A stretch of DNA of 15,378 bases from the NCBI GenBank assembly GCA_041567895.1, contig JBFGAX010000066.1, forward strand, positions 1 to 15,378, given 5' to 3'. The DNA is from JABDOU01 sp041567895 (lineage in GTDB: Bacteria > Actinomycetota > Acidimicrobiia > Spongiisociales > SHLN01). Each line of letters opens with the position of its first letter. Positions within the stretch are counted from its first letter, which is position 1. A model generated the notes under the pieces. That model saw only the letters and a list, made by a program, of their open reading frames with translations. It had not been told where the DNA came from and searched no databases. Positions 6,934-13,534 of the stretch are shown here, in pieces. The translations under genes and the position numbers were made by a program.

Positions 6934-8429
6934 TGCGCGTAGAAGGTACTTCGCAATTCCCTGATGACGGTTACCTGGACCTGACCGGGGTACTGGACGT
7001 CCGCCTCGATCTTCTTGGCGATCTGCCGCGCCAGGTGCGAGGCCGCGGCGTCGTCGACCTGACCGGGGTCGACAATCACCCGCAACTCACGGCCCGCCTG
7101 CATCGCATACACCTTGTCGACTCCATCGAATCCGAGGGCGAGATCCTCGATATTCGTGAGCCTCTTGACGTAGGTGTCGAGCTGCTCGCGTCTTGCACCG
7201 GGACGGGCCGCCGAAATGGCATCAGCTGCCTGGGTGATCACTGCCAGGACCGTCTTTGGCTCAACCTCATTGTGATGGGCCTCAATGGCGTGCACGATCG
7301 CCGCATCCTCACCAAAGCGACGCGCGATCTCTGCGCCCACCAGCGCGTGAGAGCCGCCTACTTCGTGGCTGACGGCTTTACCGATGTCGTGCAGCAACGC
7401 TGCGCGTTTGGCGGGCCCTTGTTCCATACCGAGTTCTGCTGCCAGCAAGCCGGCCAGGGCCGCAGCTTCAACCGAATGATCCAGAACGCTCTGACCGTAC
7501 GAAGTTCGATACTTGAGACGCCCTAGGAGCGTCACCATCTCAGACTCCATGCGCGAAACGCCAACTTCCAGCAACACCCACTCCCCCGCATCGCGAATCG
7601 ATTGCTCGACTTCAGCCTTCGCCTTCATGATCGACTCTTCGATGCTCGTCGGATGAATGCGGCCATCGGCGACGAGTTTGTTCAAAGCCACCCGTGCGAT
7701 CTCACGCCGAACGGGATCGAACGAACTCACCGATACGGACCCGGGTGTGTCGTCGACAATCAACGTGACGCCGCTGGTTTGCTCGAAGGCACGAATGTTG
7801 CGGCCATCCCGTCCGATGATCCTGCCCTTCATGTCATCGGTTGGCAGATGGATCACAGACACCGTGGTCTCAGAGACGACTTCGGCGGAGAGGCGCTGAA
7901 TGGCGGTCGCCAGAATGCGTCGCGCCCGACGATCGGCTTCCTCGCGCGCTTGCATCTCGGCGTCACGCAGGAGCACCATCGAATCGCGCCGGACCTCTTC
8001 CTCTACGATGGCCATGAGTTCGTCCTTCGCCGCCTCATGGTCCAGGGATGAAATGCGCTCCAGTTCATCGCGAATCATTTCCTGACGAGCGATGATCTCT
8101 TCTTGAGCCTGAGCCGCTTGACGTTCTCGCTGCGCGAGTGATTCCTCGCGTTGAGCGAGGTTGGAAGATCGTTGTTCGAGCGTGGTCTCTCGATGTTGAA
8201 TGCGCTCACGTGCCGTGTCGACTTCCAGGCGGGCATGGGTCAGCTCGGTTTCGACTTCCTCTCGAAACGCTTCGGCCTGAGCGCGAGCTTCAGCCTCCGC
8301 TTGTTCGAGGATTTTTTGTGCCTGCAGGCGATCGGTCGAGCCGCTCGACCTCGTCCCCAGGCGATAGGCGACCGCTCCCCCGACCACCAAACCAATGACG
8401 AGCGCAACAATCCACTGCAATGCATCCAT
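6930..8429 (-). CDS. rny: Ribonuclease Y
   Basis: RNase Y is a membrane-anchored endoribonuclease that initiates mRNA decay. The product has 499 residues, close to the usual length. A single transmembrane helix lies at residues 5-22. A long Glu/Arg/Gln-rich coiled coil covers about 32-175. The KH RNA-binding domain has GRIIGRDG at 202-209. The metal-binding HD domain has His347-Asp348 (LLHDIGKAV) and a second conserved stretch, AIEAHHNEVEP. GAGGA six bases before ATG 8429 supports the start. It is the first gene of rny-miaB-miaA-dapF and is divergent from the GNAT gene, so it must be transcribed from the 8430-8516 gap or by long read-through past an oppositely oriented gene. Confidence 0.97.
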   Translation of the reverse strand: MDALQWIVALVIGLVVGGAVAYRLGTRSSGSTDRLQAQKILEQAEAEARAQAEAFREEVETELTHARLEVDTARERIQHRETTLEQRSSNLAQREESLAQRERQAAQAQEEIIARQEMIRDELERISSLDHEAAKDELMAIVEEEVRRDSMVLLRDAEMQAREEADRRARRILATAIQRLSAEVVSETTVSVIHLPTDDMKGRIIGRDGRNIRAFEQTSGVTLIVDDTPGSVSVSSFDPVRREIARVALNKLVADGRIHPTSIEESIMKAKAEVEQSIRDAGEWVLLEVGVSRMESEMVTLLGRLKYRTSYGQSVLDHSVEAAALAGLLAAELGMEQGPAKRAALLHDIGKAVSHEVGGSHALVGAEIARRFGEDAAIVHAIEAHHNEVEPKTVLAVITQAADAISAARPGARREQLDTYVKRLTNIEDLALGFDGVDKVYAMQAGRELRVIVDPGQVDDAAASHLARQIAKKIEADVQYPGQVQVTVIRELRSTFYAQ

Positions 8430-8455
8430 GATGAGTCCTCGGTCGTCTTGTGGTC

Positions 8456-8461
8456 ATTGTA
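8456..8461 (-). promoter_or_regulatory. Candidate -10 element of the rny operon
   Basis: On the minus strand this reads TACAAT, five of six matches to the -10 consensus, and would start transcription about 20 bases before the rny ATG. No convincing -35 lies 16-18 bp upstream. A perfect TTGACA (8474-8469) is only 7 bp away and cannot pair with it as a standard promoter. Confidence 0.35.
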
Positions 8462-8516
8462 CGGCGTCTGTCAAGAACACAACAGGAAGCAAATCCCGAC
8501 CTCTTCACGATCGGCT

Positions 8517-8996
8517 ATGGTCCCCGCTGTGGAGCCTCTGACGTTCGCGACTGCTGCGTTCGATCATCCCGATGCCGTCGCCAGCCTCCGATCGTATTAT
8601 GCGGAATTGGACGAGGTGTTTCCGGAAGGATTCGATCCCGACGCCTGGTCCAAGCTCACCCCGGATGAAACCCGGGCACCGACGGGTTGCTTTGTTCTCA
8701 TGCGCTACGCCGGCGAAACGATCGGGTGCGGAGCAGTGAAGACCCTTGCGCCAGGAGTTGGAGAAATCAAACGGATGTGGATCAGGAACGACATGCGCGG
8801 GGGTGGCCTGGGCGCGGAGCTCCTCGCCGAGCTCGAGAATCAGGCACGTCATCTCGGCCACAGCATCGTGCGACTCGATACGAGTGCGCATCTTCCGATC
8901 GCCATCGCCATGTACCGAAAGCACGGATACGTAGAAATAGACCCCTACAACGATAATCCCTACGCCGCCCACTGGTTCGAAAAGGCTCTGCAATGA
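8517..8996 (+). CDS. GNAT-family N-acetyltransferase
   Basis: The 159-residue product has the GNAT acetyl-CoA fold. Strand beta4 is GEIKRMWIRNDMRG (about 82-95), followed by the pyrophosphate loop RGGGLGAELL (94-103, the R/Q-x-x-G-x-G/A motif), an alpha3 helix and the terminal IAMYRKHGYVEI motif (130-141). Such enzymes acetylate amines on small molecules, antibiotics or proteins; the substrate cannot be read from the sequence. ATG 8517 is chosen because homology-like content begins there; upstream codons in frame are antisense to rny. No good ribosome binding site precedes it, so GTG 8529 or a leaderless transcript are alternatives. It is divergent from rny and convergent with recA, interrupting an otherwise minus-strand cluster. 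Confidence 0.88.
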   Translation: MVPAVEPLTFATAAFDHPDAVASLRSYYAELDEVFPEGFDPDAWSKLTPDETRAPTGCFVLMRYAGETIGCGAVKTLAPGVGEIKRMWIRNDMRGGGLGAELLAELENQARHLGHSIVRLDTSAHLPIAIAMYRKHGYVEIDPYNDNPYAAHWFEKALQ

Positions 8997-9002
8997 CCTG
9001 AA

Positions 9003-9054
9003 TCGTGTCGCTGAGTCGTGTCGCTGAGTCGTGTCGCTGAGTCGCGTCGCCGAC
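9003..9054. repeat. Second 13-bp tandem repeat array, four copies
   Basis: Three exact copies of tcgtgtcgctgag (9003-9015, 9016-9028, 9029-9041) are followed by a degenerate fourth (9042-9054, tcgcgtcgccgac). The array begins six bases after the GNAT stop. In rotated form the unit is AGTCGTGT+cgctg. The array at 1-52 is AGTCGTGT+acatc: same period, same 8-bp core, different 5-bp filler. Confidence 0.9.
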
Positions 9055-9070
9055 AGGCACGCAGGCGTTA

Positions 9071-9133
9071 CAGCATTGCCCGGCCGTACCAGCATTGCCC
9101 GGCCGTACCAGCATTGCCCGGCCATACCAGCAT
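9071..9133. repeat. 19-bp tandem repeat array, three copies plus a partial
   Basis: cagcattgcccggccgtac occurs at 9071-9089 and 9090-9108, and with one change (ccatac) at 9109-9127. A partial unit, cagcat, follows at 9128-9133. Each of the first two units contains the palindrome CGGCCG. The array lies 17 bp after the 13-bp array and fills most of the gap between the convergent GNAT and recA genes. Confidence 0.9.
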
Positions 9134-9137
9134 GATG

Positions 9138-9165
9138 CCGAACGCGGTGACCGGGAGCTGTTCGG
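9138..9165. terminator. Inverted repeat between convergent GNAT and recA, possible terminator
   Basis: CCGAAC (9138-9143) and GTTCGG (9160-9165) are exact inverted copies around a 16-base loop with some internal pairing. It begins 6 bp past the recA stop, where a terminator would be expected, and on the plus strand is followed by a T-rich stretch (ttattcctacttt). It may serve both genes. There is no strong T-run. Confidence 0.4.
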
Positions 9166-9171
9166 TTATTC

Positions 9172-10245
9172 CTACTTTCGCTTCCCGCTCTTGGGGTCGG
9201 GGCTGACCTCGCGAGCGATCACCTCGCCGTTTTCGTCAACCTGGGCTTCCTGGGACGGATCCTTGGTGAGCCCGAGCGCCTCGAGGATCTTGGCCTGTAG
9301 TTGAATCGCCAGCTCAGGATTCTCCCGCAAGAAGACCTTGGCCTTCTCACGTCCCTGTCCGAGCTGATCCCCCTCGTAGGTGTACCAGGCACCGCTCTTG
9401 CGGACGATGTCGTTCTCGACGGCAACGTCGAGAAGACTGCCCTCGCGTGAGATGCCTTCGCCGAACATGATGTCGAACTCGGCCAGACGGAACGGCGGGG
9501 CCACCTTGTTCTTGACGATCTTGGCCCGTACGCGGTTGCCGGTCTGGTCCGTGCCGTCTTTGATCGACTCGATCCTGCGCACGTCGATACGTGTTGATGA
9601 GTAGAACTTGAGCGCACGACCCCCCGGGGTCGTCTCCGGCGAACCCCACATAACCCCGATCTTCTCACGAAGCTGGTTGATGAAGATGGCCGTGGTCCGC
9701 GATCGGTTCAGAGTTCCTGCGAGCTTGCGCAAGGCCTGGGACATGAGGCGAGCCTGCAGACCAACGTGCGTATCTCCCATCTCGCCCTCGATCTCGGCCC
9801 GTGGTACCAGGGCAGCGACCGAATCGATCACTACAACGTCGAGAGCACCCGAACGAATAAGCATGTCGGTGATCTCGAGAGCTTGCTCGCCGGTATCGGG
9901 CTGAGAGATGAGCAACTCGTCTACGTCGACTCCGAGGTTCTTGGCATAGACAGGATCGAGTGCGTGCTCGGCATCGATGAACGCGGCGATACCGCCTGTA
10001 CGTTGCGCTTCGGCGACGATATGGAGTGCGAGGGTGGTTTTACCCGAACTCTCAGGTCCAAAGATCTCGACAATGCGGCCCCGTGGGACACCCCCGACAC
10101 CGAGTGCCAGATCCAGAGACATCGCGCCCGTCGGGATCGCTTCAACATGCCGAATGGAATCCTCGCCCATTTTCATGATGGAACCATCGCCGAATTGCTT
10201 TTCGATCTGGGTGATCGCCATATCGAGTGCCTTGTCACGTTCCAT
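9172..10245 (-). CDS. recA: RecA recombinase
   Basis: RecA forms ATP-dependent filaments on single-stranded DNA, catalyses strand exchange and triggers LexA self-cleavage. From ATG 10245 the product has 357 residues, normal length, with no intein. Walker A is GPESSGKTT (63-71), Walker B VVVIDS (137-142). The L1 region is at EIEGEMGDTHVG and L2 near INQLREKIGVMWGSPETTPGG (189-209). The C-terminal tail is mixed in charge. A GTG nine bases earlier (10254) is also in frame. The AGGA at 10259-10256 is only one base from that GTG but 10 bases from ATG 10245, so the ATG is preferred. One LexA box lies upstream at 10381-10394. No recX follows. The gene is probably transcribed alone, facing the GNAT gene. 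Confidence 0.98.
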   Translation of the reverse strand: MERDKALDMAITQIEKQFGDGSIMKMGEDSIRHVEAIPTGAMSLDLALGVGGVPRGRIVEIFGPESSGKTTLALHIVAEAQRTGGIAAFIDAEHALDPVYAKNLGVDVDELLISQPDTGEQALEITDMLIRSGALDVVVIDSVAALVPRAEIEGEMGDTHVGLQARLMSQALRKLAGTLNRSRTTAIFINQLREKIGVMWGSPETTPGGRALKFYSSTRIDVRRIESIKDGTDQTGNRVRAKIVKNKVAPPFRLAEFDIMFGEGISREGSLLDVAVENDIVRKSGAWYTYEGDQLGQGREKAKVFLRENPELAIQLQAKILEALGLTKDPSQEAQVDENGEVIAREVSPDPKSGKRK

Positions 10246-10254
10246 GTGGGTCAC

Positions 10255-10375
10255 GTCCTATCTCTTCTGTATTGGCTCTTCTGCCGTATGGGCTATCTGG
10301 CCGGTTTGATTGAATCTTGCTCACAAAGGTAGAGGCCGTATGTGACAAATTACACCCTTGCAATACACATGAACT
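10255..10375 (-). promoter_or_regulatory. recA upstream leader/promoter region
   Basis: This gap between recA and thpR is distinctly more AT-rich than its surroundings and contains no ORF of note. It should hold the recA promoter, but no convincing -35/-10 pair was found. A TCACA/TGTGA inverted repeat (10321-10325, 10341-10345) is the only dyad seen and is weak. Confidence 0.4.
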
Positions 10376-10936
10376 CTAATCGAACGTTTGTTCGCTTCCA
10401 ACCATCGAGACGGTGTCGATCACCGGATACCGGCGAGGATCGGGAAGGCTCTCGAACAGGTCGACGCGTTCGACATCCATCTTGCCCTCGAAGGGAGGTA
10501 CCGCCTCAATCAAGGAGCGGACATCGGCAGGAGGACGTACCCGGCTGAGGGTCAGATGAGGCACGAACGGTCGCTCCTCGGCAACGATGCCCGCCCTTCG
10601 CACCGTGCGTTCCACCACGCTCGCCAACACTCTCATTTCCTGCTCCCCCTGCGAAAGACTCACCCACAAAACCGTCGCTCTCCGACGATTGGGAAATGCC
10701 TCCAATGGCCCGAACCGAATCCGGAAGGGATCGGGCCACTCGGCTCCACTCAAATCGAAGAGAAGCCGATCGACCGCCTCCGGCGTGAGCGGGCCCACAA
10801 AACGCAGAGTCAGATGCCAGTTATCCGGCGGACTCACGAGGCCCGGCAGCTCACCTCGATATGGCTCCAGGTGAGCAGCGATACCGTGGCGCATGTCGTC
10901 GGTCAGATCCACGCCTAGAAAAAATCGCCGACTCAC
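10376..10936 (-). CDS. thpR: RNA 2',3'-cyclic 3'-phosphodiesterase (2H/LigT family)
   Basis: The 186-residue product belongs to the 2H phosphoesterase superfamily. These enzymes open 2',3'-cyclic phosphates on RNA ends and were first known for 2'-5' RNA ligase activity (LigT). The two signature H-x-T-x motifs are HLTL at 41-44 and HLTL at 127-130, as expected for the two-lobed fold. RFFLGVDL near the N-terminus is also typical. It starts with GTG overlapping the cinA TGA (GTGA). The order cinA-thpR-recA matches the cinA-ligT-recA arrangement known in Deinococcus. Its last codons contain the recA LexA box, so its 3' end doubles as a regulatory site. Confidence 0.93.
   Translation of the reverse strand: MSRRFFLGVDLTDDMRHGIAAHLEPYRGELPGLVSPPDNWHLTLRFVGPLTPEAVDRLLFDLSGAEWPDPFRIRFGPLEAFPNRRRATVLWVSLSQGEQEMRVLASVVERTVRRAGIVAEERPFVPHLTLSRVRPPADVRSLIEAVPPFEGKMDVERVDLFESLPDPRRYPVIDTVSMVGSEQTFD
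10381..10394. promoter_or_regulatory. LexA (SOS) box of recA
   Basis: CGAACGTTTGTTCG matches CGAAC-N4-GTTCG with both arms perfect. It lies about 136 bp upstream of recA ATG 10245 (127 bp from GTG 10254) and inside the last codons of thpR (its Gln-Thr-Phe-Asp end). Confidence 0.87.
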
Positions 10937-12174
10937 GCAATCCCTTCTCCTTGCAATGCGAGTCTCAGGAAATGGAGTGCGGCTGTCGTCGCATAGGTCC
11001 TCACCCGCTCCCGATCGCCAGGCATATTGAGCGTACGTGCTCCCACCCCTTCGGGCGTCGCGAACCCGAAGACCATTGTTCCGACGTCCTGTTCCTGGGG
11101 CGTCGGACCTGCCGAACCCGTCACGGCGATGGCAGCGTCGGCACCCAGTTCACGACACGCGCCCTCGGCCATTGCGATAGCCGTGTCTTCGGTAACAACC
11201 CCGTCGTCGAGAATCTCAACCGGAACGCCCAGAAGTTTTGCCTTGATGGCCGTTGCGTATGCGACCACGCCGCCCAGCACCACGTCTGATGCTCCGGGAA
11301 CGCTGGTCAGTCGGCTGGCGATCAACCCCCCTGTTGCGGATTCAGCGGTGGCGAGCCTCCATCCGCGCGACCGTGCCGCCGACAGCACGAGTTTTTCGAC
11401 AGTCTCATCGTCCGTTCCGAAGATGAGTGATCCGAGCCTCTCGCGCACTGCGGCTTCAACCGGAGCGATGAGACGCTCGGCGGCTTCGACCGTAGAAGCC
11501 TTGGCAGTGAGCCTCACCTTGATCTCGGCGCTCGAGGCGAGAAACGCCATCATCGGATTCGACGTGGACTCATAGATGTCGTTGAGCGATTCGGCCAGGA
11601 GCGATTCAGATTGACCCCATGTCCGCAAGATCCTGATCACCAACGCTGAATCCTCACCTGTTCTCTTGCGAAGCGACGGGATCACGTGGTCGTGGAGGAG
11701 GTCATACATCTCCGCCGGGACTCCCGGCAAAGCGAAGATCACTTTTCCATCGTGATCGATTTCGAGACCCGGAGCGGTTCCCTTGTCGTTGATGAGGAGC
11801 CTGGCGCCTTCTGGATGTTGAGCTTGTTTGAGGTTGGATTCCGGCATTTCCCGTCCGCGGCCTTTCCACCAATCCCTCAGCCTCTCGGCATAGCCGTCGG
11901 AAAACACCATGTCGACACCCAGTGCCTCACAGATGGCTTCCCGGGTCAGATCGTCCTGGGTGGGTCCGATACCACCGGTCATCACAATGGCATCGGCCCT
12001 GGCGAGGGCCTCCGAGATGACAGCAGCCAATCGGTCGAGATTGTCGCCAACGGTCGTGTGACGATACGAGTCGATGCCCGCCTCGGCGAGCGCCTCTCCA
12101 ATGGTTGCCGCGTTGCGATTGATGATCTGGCCGAGTAGCAGCTCGGTACCGACGGCGATCACCTCTACGTTCAT
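10933..12174 (-). CDS. cinA: CinA family: MoaB-like domain plus NMN deamidase (PncC) domain
   Basis: The 413-residue product has the full two-domain CinA layout. The N-terminal molybdopterin-binding-like (COG1058) domain has EVIAVGTELLLGQI, TGGIGPTQDD (66-75) and FALPGVPAEM (147-156). The C-terminal PncC-type domain has AESATGG (277-283), GGVVAYATAIKAKLLGVP (301-318) and VTGSAGP (351-357). CinA proteins deamidate NMN in pyridine nucleotide recycling and are often co-transcribed with recA. The position that is usually Cys in AES-C-TGG is Ala279-280 here (AESATGG), and VTG-I-AGP is VTGSAGP; both should keep the fold. Start and stop overlap its neighbours (ATGA with rimO, GTGA with thpR), placing it in the middle of rimO-cinA-thpR. 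Confidence 0.96.
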   Translation of the reverse strand: MNVEVIAVGTELLLGQIINRNAATIGEALAEAGIDSYRHTTVGDNLDRLAAVISEALARADAIVMTGGIGPTQDDLTREAICEALGVDMVFSDGYAERLRDWWKGRGREMPESNLKQAQHPEGARLLINDKGTAPGLEIDHDGKVIFALPGVPAEMYDLLHDHVIPSLRKRTGEDSALVIRILRTWGQSESLLAESLNDIYESTSNPMMAFLASSAEIKVRLTAKASTVEAAERLIAPVEAAVRERLGSLIFGTDDETVEKLVLSAARSRGWRLATAESATGGLIASRLTSVPGASDVVLGGVVAYATAIKAKLLGVPVEILDDGVVTEDTAIAMAEGACRELGADAAIAVTGSAGPTPQEQDVGTMVFGFATPEGVGARTLNMPGDRERVRTYATTAALHFLRLALQGEGIA

Positions 12175-13487
12175 TGAACGACGCCGACCAGATCCGTCCC
12201 GTACGCCCCTGTGATCTCGACGGTCACCCAGTCTCCTGGCTCGCCCCGATCCAGGGTGATGAGTCCGTCGATTTCCGGGGCTTCTCGATAGCTTCGGCCG
12301 AAGGGCTGCCCGTCTTCGATGCCATCGACCACGACCTCGAGCTCCCGCCCGACCTGATCGGTATTGGCAGCCTGGGTGATCTCATCCTGAATGTTCCGGA
12401 GGTAGCGCACCCGTTCGACGATTTCGTCCTTGGGAAGCCGGCCTTCCAGCTCCGCGGCCGGCGTCCCGATTTCGGGTGAGTACGGAAAGAAGCCGGCCCA
12501 GTCCAATCGGACGGCAGAGAGAAAGTCGGCCAGCTCTTCCAGCTGGCTCTCCGTCTCTCCCGGAAATCCGACGATGAAACTGGACCTGGTGGTGGCCGTA
12601 GGACTGGCGGCGCGGATGTCATCGATCAGGGCTGAAAAGGATTCGCCGGACCCGGGCCGTTTCATGGCGCGAAGGAGCGGCTGGGAGGCATGTTGCAGGC
12701 TCAGGTCGAAATAGGGGGCGATCGAAGATGTGGTAGCCATCGCCTCGATCAAACCCGGGCGGATCTCCTTCGGATACAGGTACAGGAGTCGTAGCCGACG
12801 CAGCCCTCGAACATCTCCGACGAAGTCAAGCAGCTCGGTGATTCCGCCTGGAGCCTGAATGTCGCGACCGTATGCGGCGAGATCCTGGGCAACCAAAACG
12901 ATCTCACCAACTCCCGCATCGCACAACTCGGACATCTCTTGCCGGATGTTGATCGGTGAGCGCGAGCGTTGCGCACCGCGAATGAGTGGGATGGCGCAGA
13001 AGGTGCACGGTTTATCGCAGCCTTCGGCAACTTTCACGTACGCATAGGGTGTTCCGGGCGTGGGCCGGCTGGTCTCGAAGAGGATGTCCATCGATGAACT
13101 CCGGGGTCGCTCGACGTCGATACCGCTGAGATCGTCGAGGGTGCCGACCAGGTCACCGTATCGGTCGAGGCCGACCACCGCGTCGACCTCGGGGAGCGAT
13201 TCGACCAGCTCGGTTGCATACCGTTGGGCGAGGCAACCGATGACCACGAGCCTGGCATCGGGTCGTTTGGCCTGTTCTGCCTCGAGGATCGTGTTGATCG
13301 ATTCCTCCCGTGCATCTTCGATGAATGCGCACGTGTTTATCATCACGATGTCGGCATCTTCGGCGAGTGCGTCGGTGGCATAACCCGAGGCGTTCATGAC
13401 CGAAACCAGCTTGTCGGAGTCGACCTGATTCTTGGCACAGCCAAGCGTTGTGAGATGAATTCGGGGCATCGTGGGCTTCTCGCTCAT
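12171..13487 (-). CDS. rimO: Ribosomal protein S12 methylthiotransferase (radical SAM)
   Basis: RimO methylthiolates a conserved aspartate of ribosomal protein S12. The product has 438 residues. The auxiliary cluster cysteines are Cys17 (TLGCAKNQVDSD), Cys53 (NTCAFIEDAREES) and Cys85 (IGCLAQRY). The radical SAM motif is Cys157, Cys161 and Cys164 (GCDKPCTFCAIP). RGAQRSRS, LVAQDLAAYG, LYLYPKEI and LQHASQPLLRAMKR are RimO-type motifs that separate it from the MiaB paralogue in this window. A TRAM-like domain ends the protein. ATG 13487 has only a weak ribosome binding site; ATG 13469 (MPRIHLTTLGC) is a credible alternative matching the usual RimO start. It heads rimO-cinA-thpR and is divergent from the methyltransferase gene. 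Confidence 0.96.
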   Translation of the reverse strand: MSEKPTMPRIHLTTLGCAKNQVDSDKLVSVMNASGYATDALAEDADIVMINTCAFIEDAREESINTILEAEQAKRPDARLVVIGCLAQRYATELVESLPEVDAVVGLDRYGDLVGTLDDLSGIDVERPRSSSMDILFETSRPTPGTPYAYVKVAEGCDKPCTFCAIPLIRGAQRSRSPINIRQEMSELCDAGVGEIVLVAQDLAAYGRDIQAPGGITELLDFVGDVRGLRRLRLLYLYPKEIRPGLIEAMATTSSIAPYFDLSLQHASQPLLRAMKRPGSGESFSALIDDIRAASPTATTRSSFIVGFPGETESQLEELADFLSAVRLDWAGFFPYSPEIGTPAAELEGRLPKDEIVERVRYLRNIQDEITQAANTDQVGRELEVVVDGIEDGQPFGRSYREAPEIDGLITLDRGEPGDWVTVEITGAYGTDLVGVVQ

Positions 13488-13534
13488 TGTTCCGGGTGAG
13501 GTGGCGAGTTTACGGGGCGATACTATGGATCCTC
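13488..13534. promoter_or_regulatory. Divergent promoter gap between rimO and the methyltransferase
   Basis: This 47-bp gap must hold promoters for two divergent genes. TACTAT (13521-13526) on the plus strand is a candidate -10 that would start transcription almost exactly at ATG 13535, predicting a leaderless mRNA. The same bases read TAGTAT on the minus strand (13525-13520), so a nearly palindromic -10 could serve rimO too. No clear -35 was seen on either side. Confidence 0.3.

Noticed and set aside
5791..6942. 383-codon plus-strand open frame opposite miaB
   Set aside because: Antisense to an intact MiaB with all cysteine motifs; no domain content.
8469..8474. Perfect TTGACA (minus strand) as the -35 of rny
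   Set aside because: It is only 7 bp from the TACAAT -10 candidate, and no -10-like hexamer lies 16-18 bp downstream of it.
8151..8516. N-terminal extension of the GNAT open frame
   Set aside because: These codons are antisense to the rny coiled-coil region and to its promoter gap; GNAT-like content begins at about 8517.
9003..9133. CRISPR array
   Set aside because: The repeats are 13 and 19 bp and directly abutting, with no unique spacers and no cas genes nearby.
9138..9165. CCGAAC...GTTCGG as a LexA box
   Set aside because: The arms resemble LexA half-sites but are separated by 16 bases rather than 4, and the site lies after recA, not before it.
13487..13534. 16-residue N-terminal extension of the methyltransferase (start at 13487)
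   Set aside because: It would overlap the rimO start and promoter gap, has no ribosome binding site, and the family-like sequence begins after ATG 13535.
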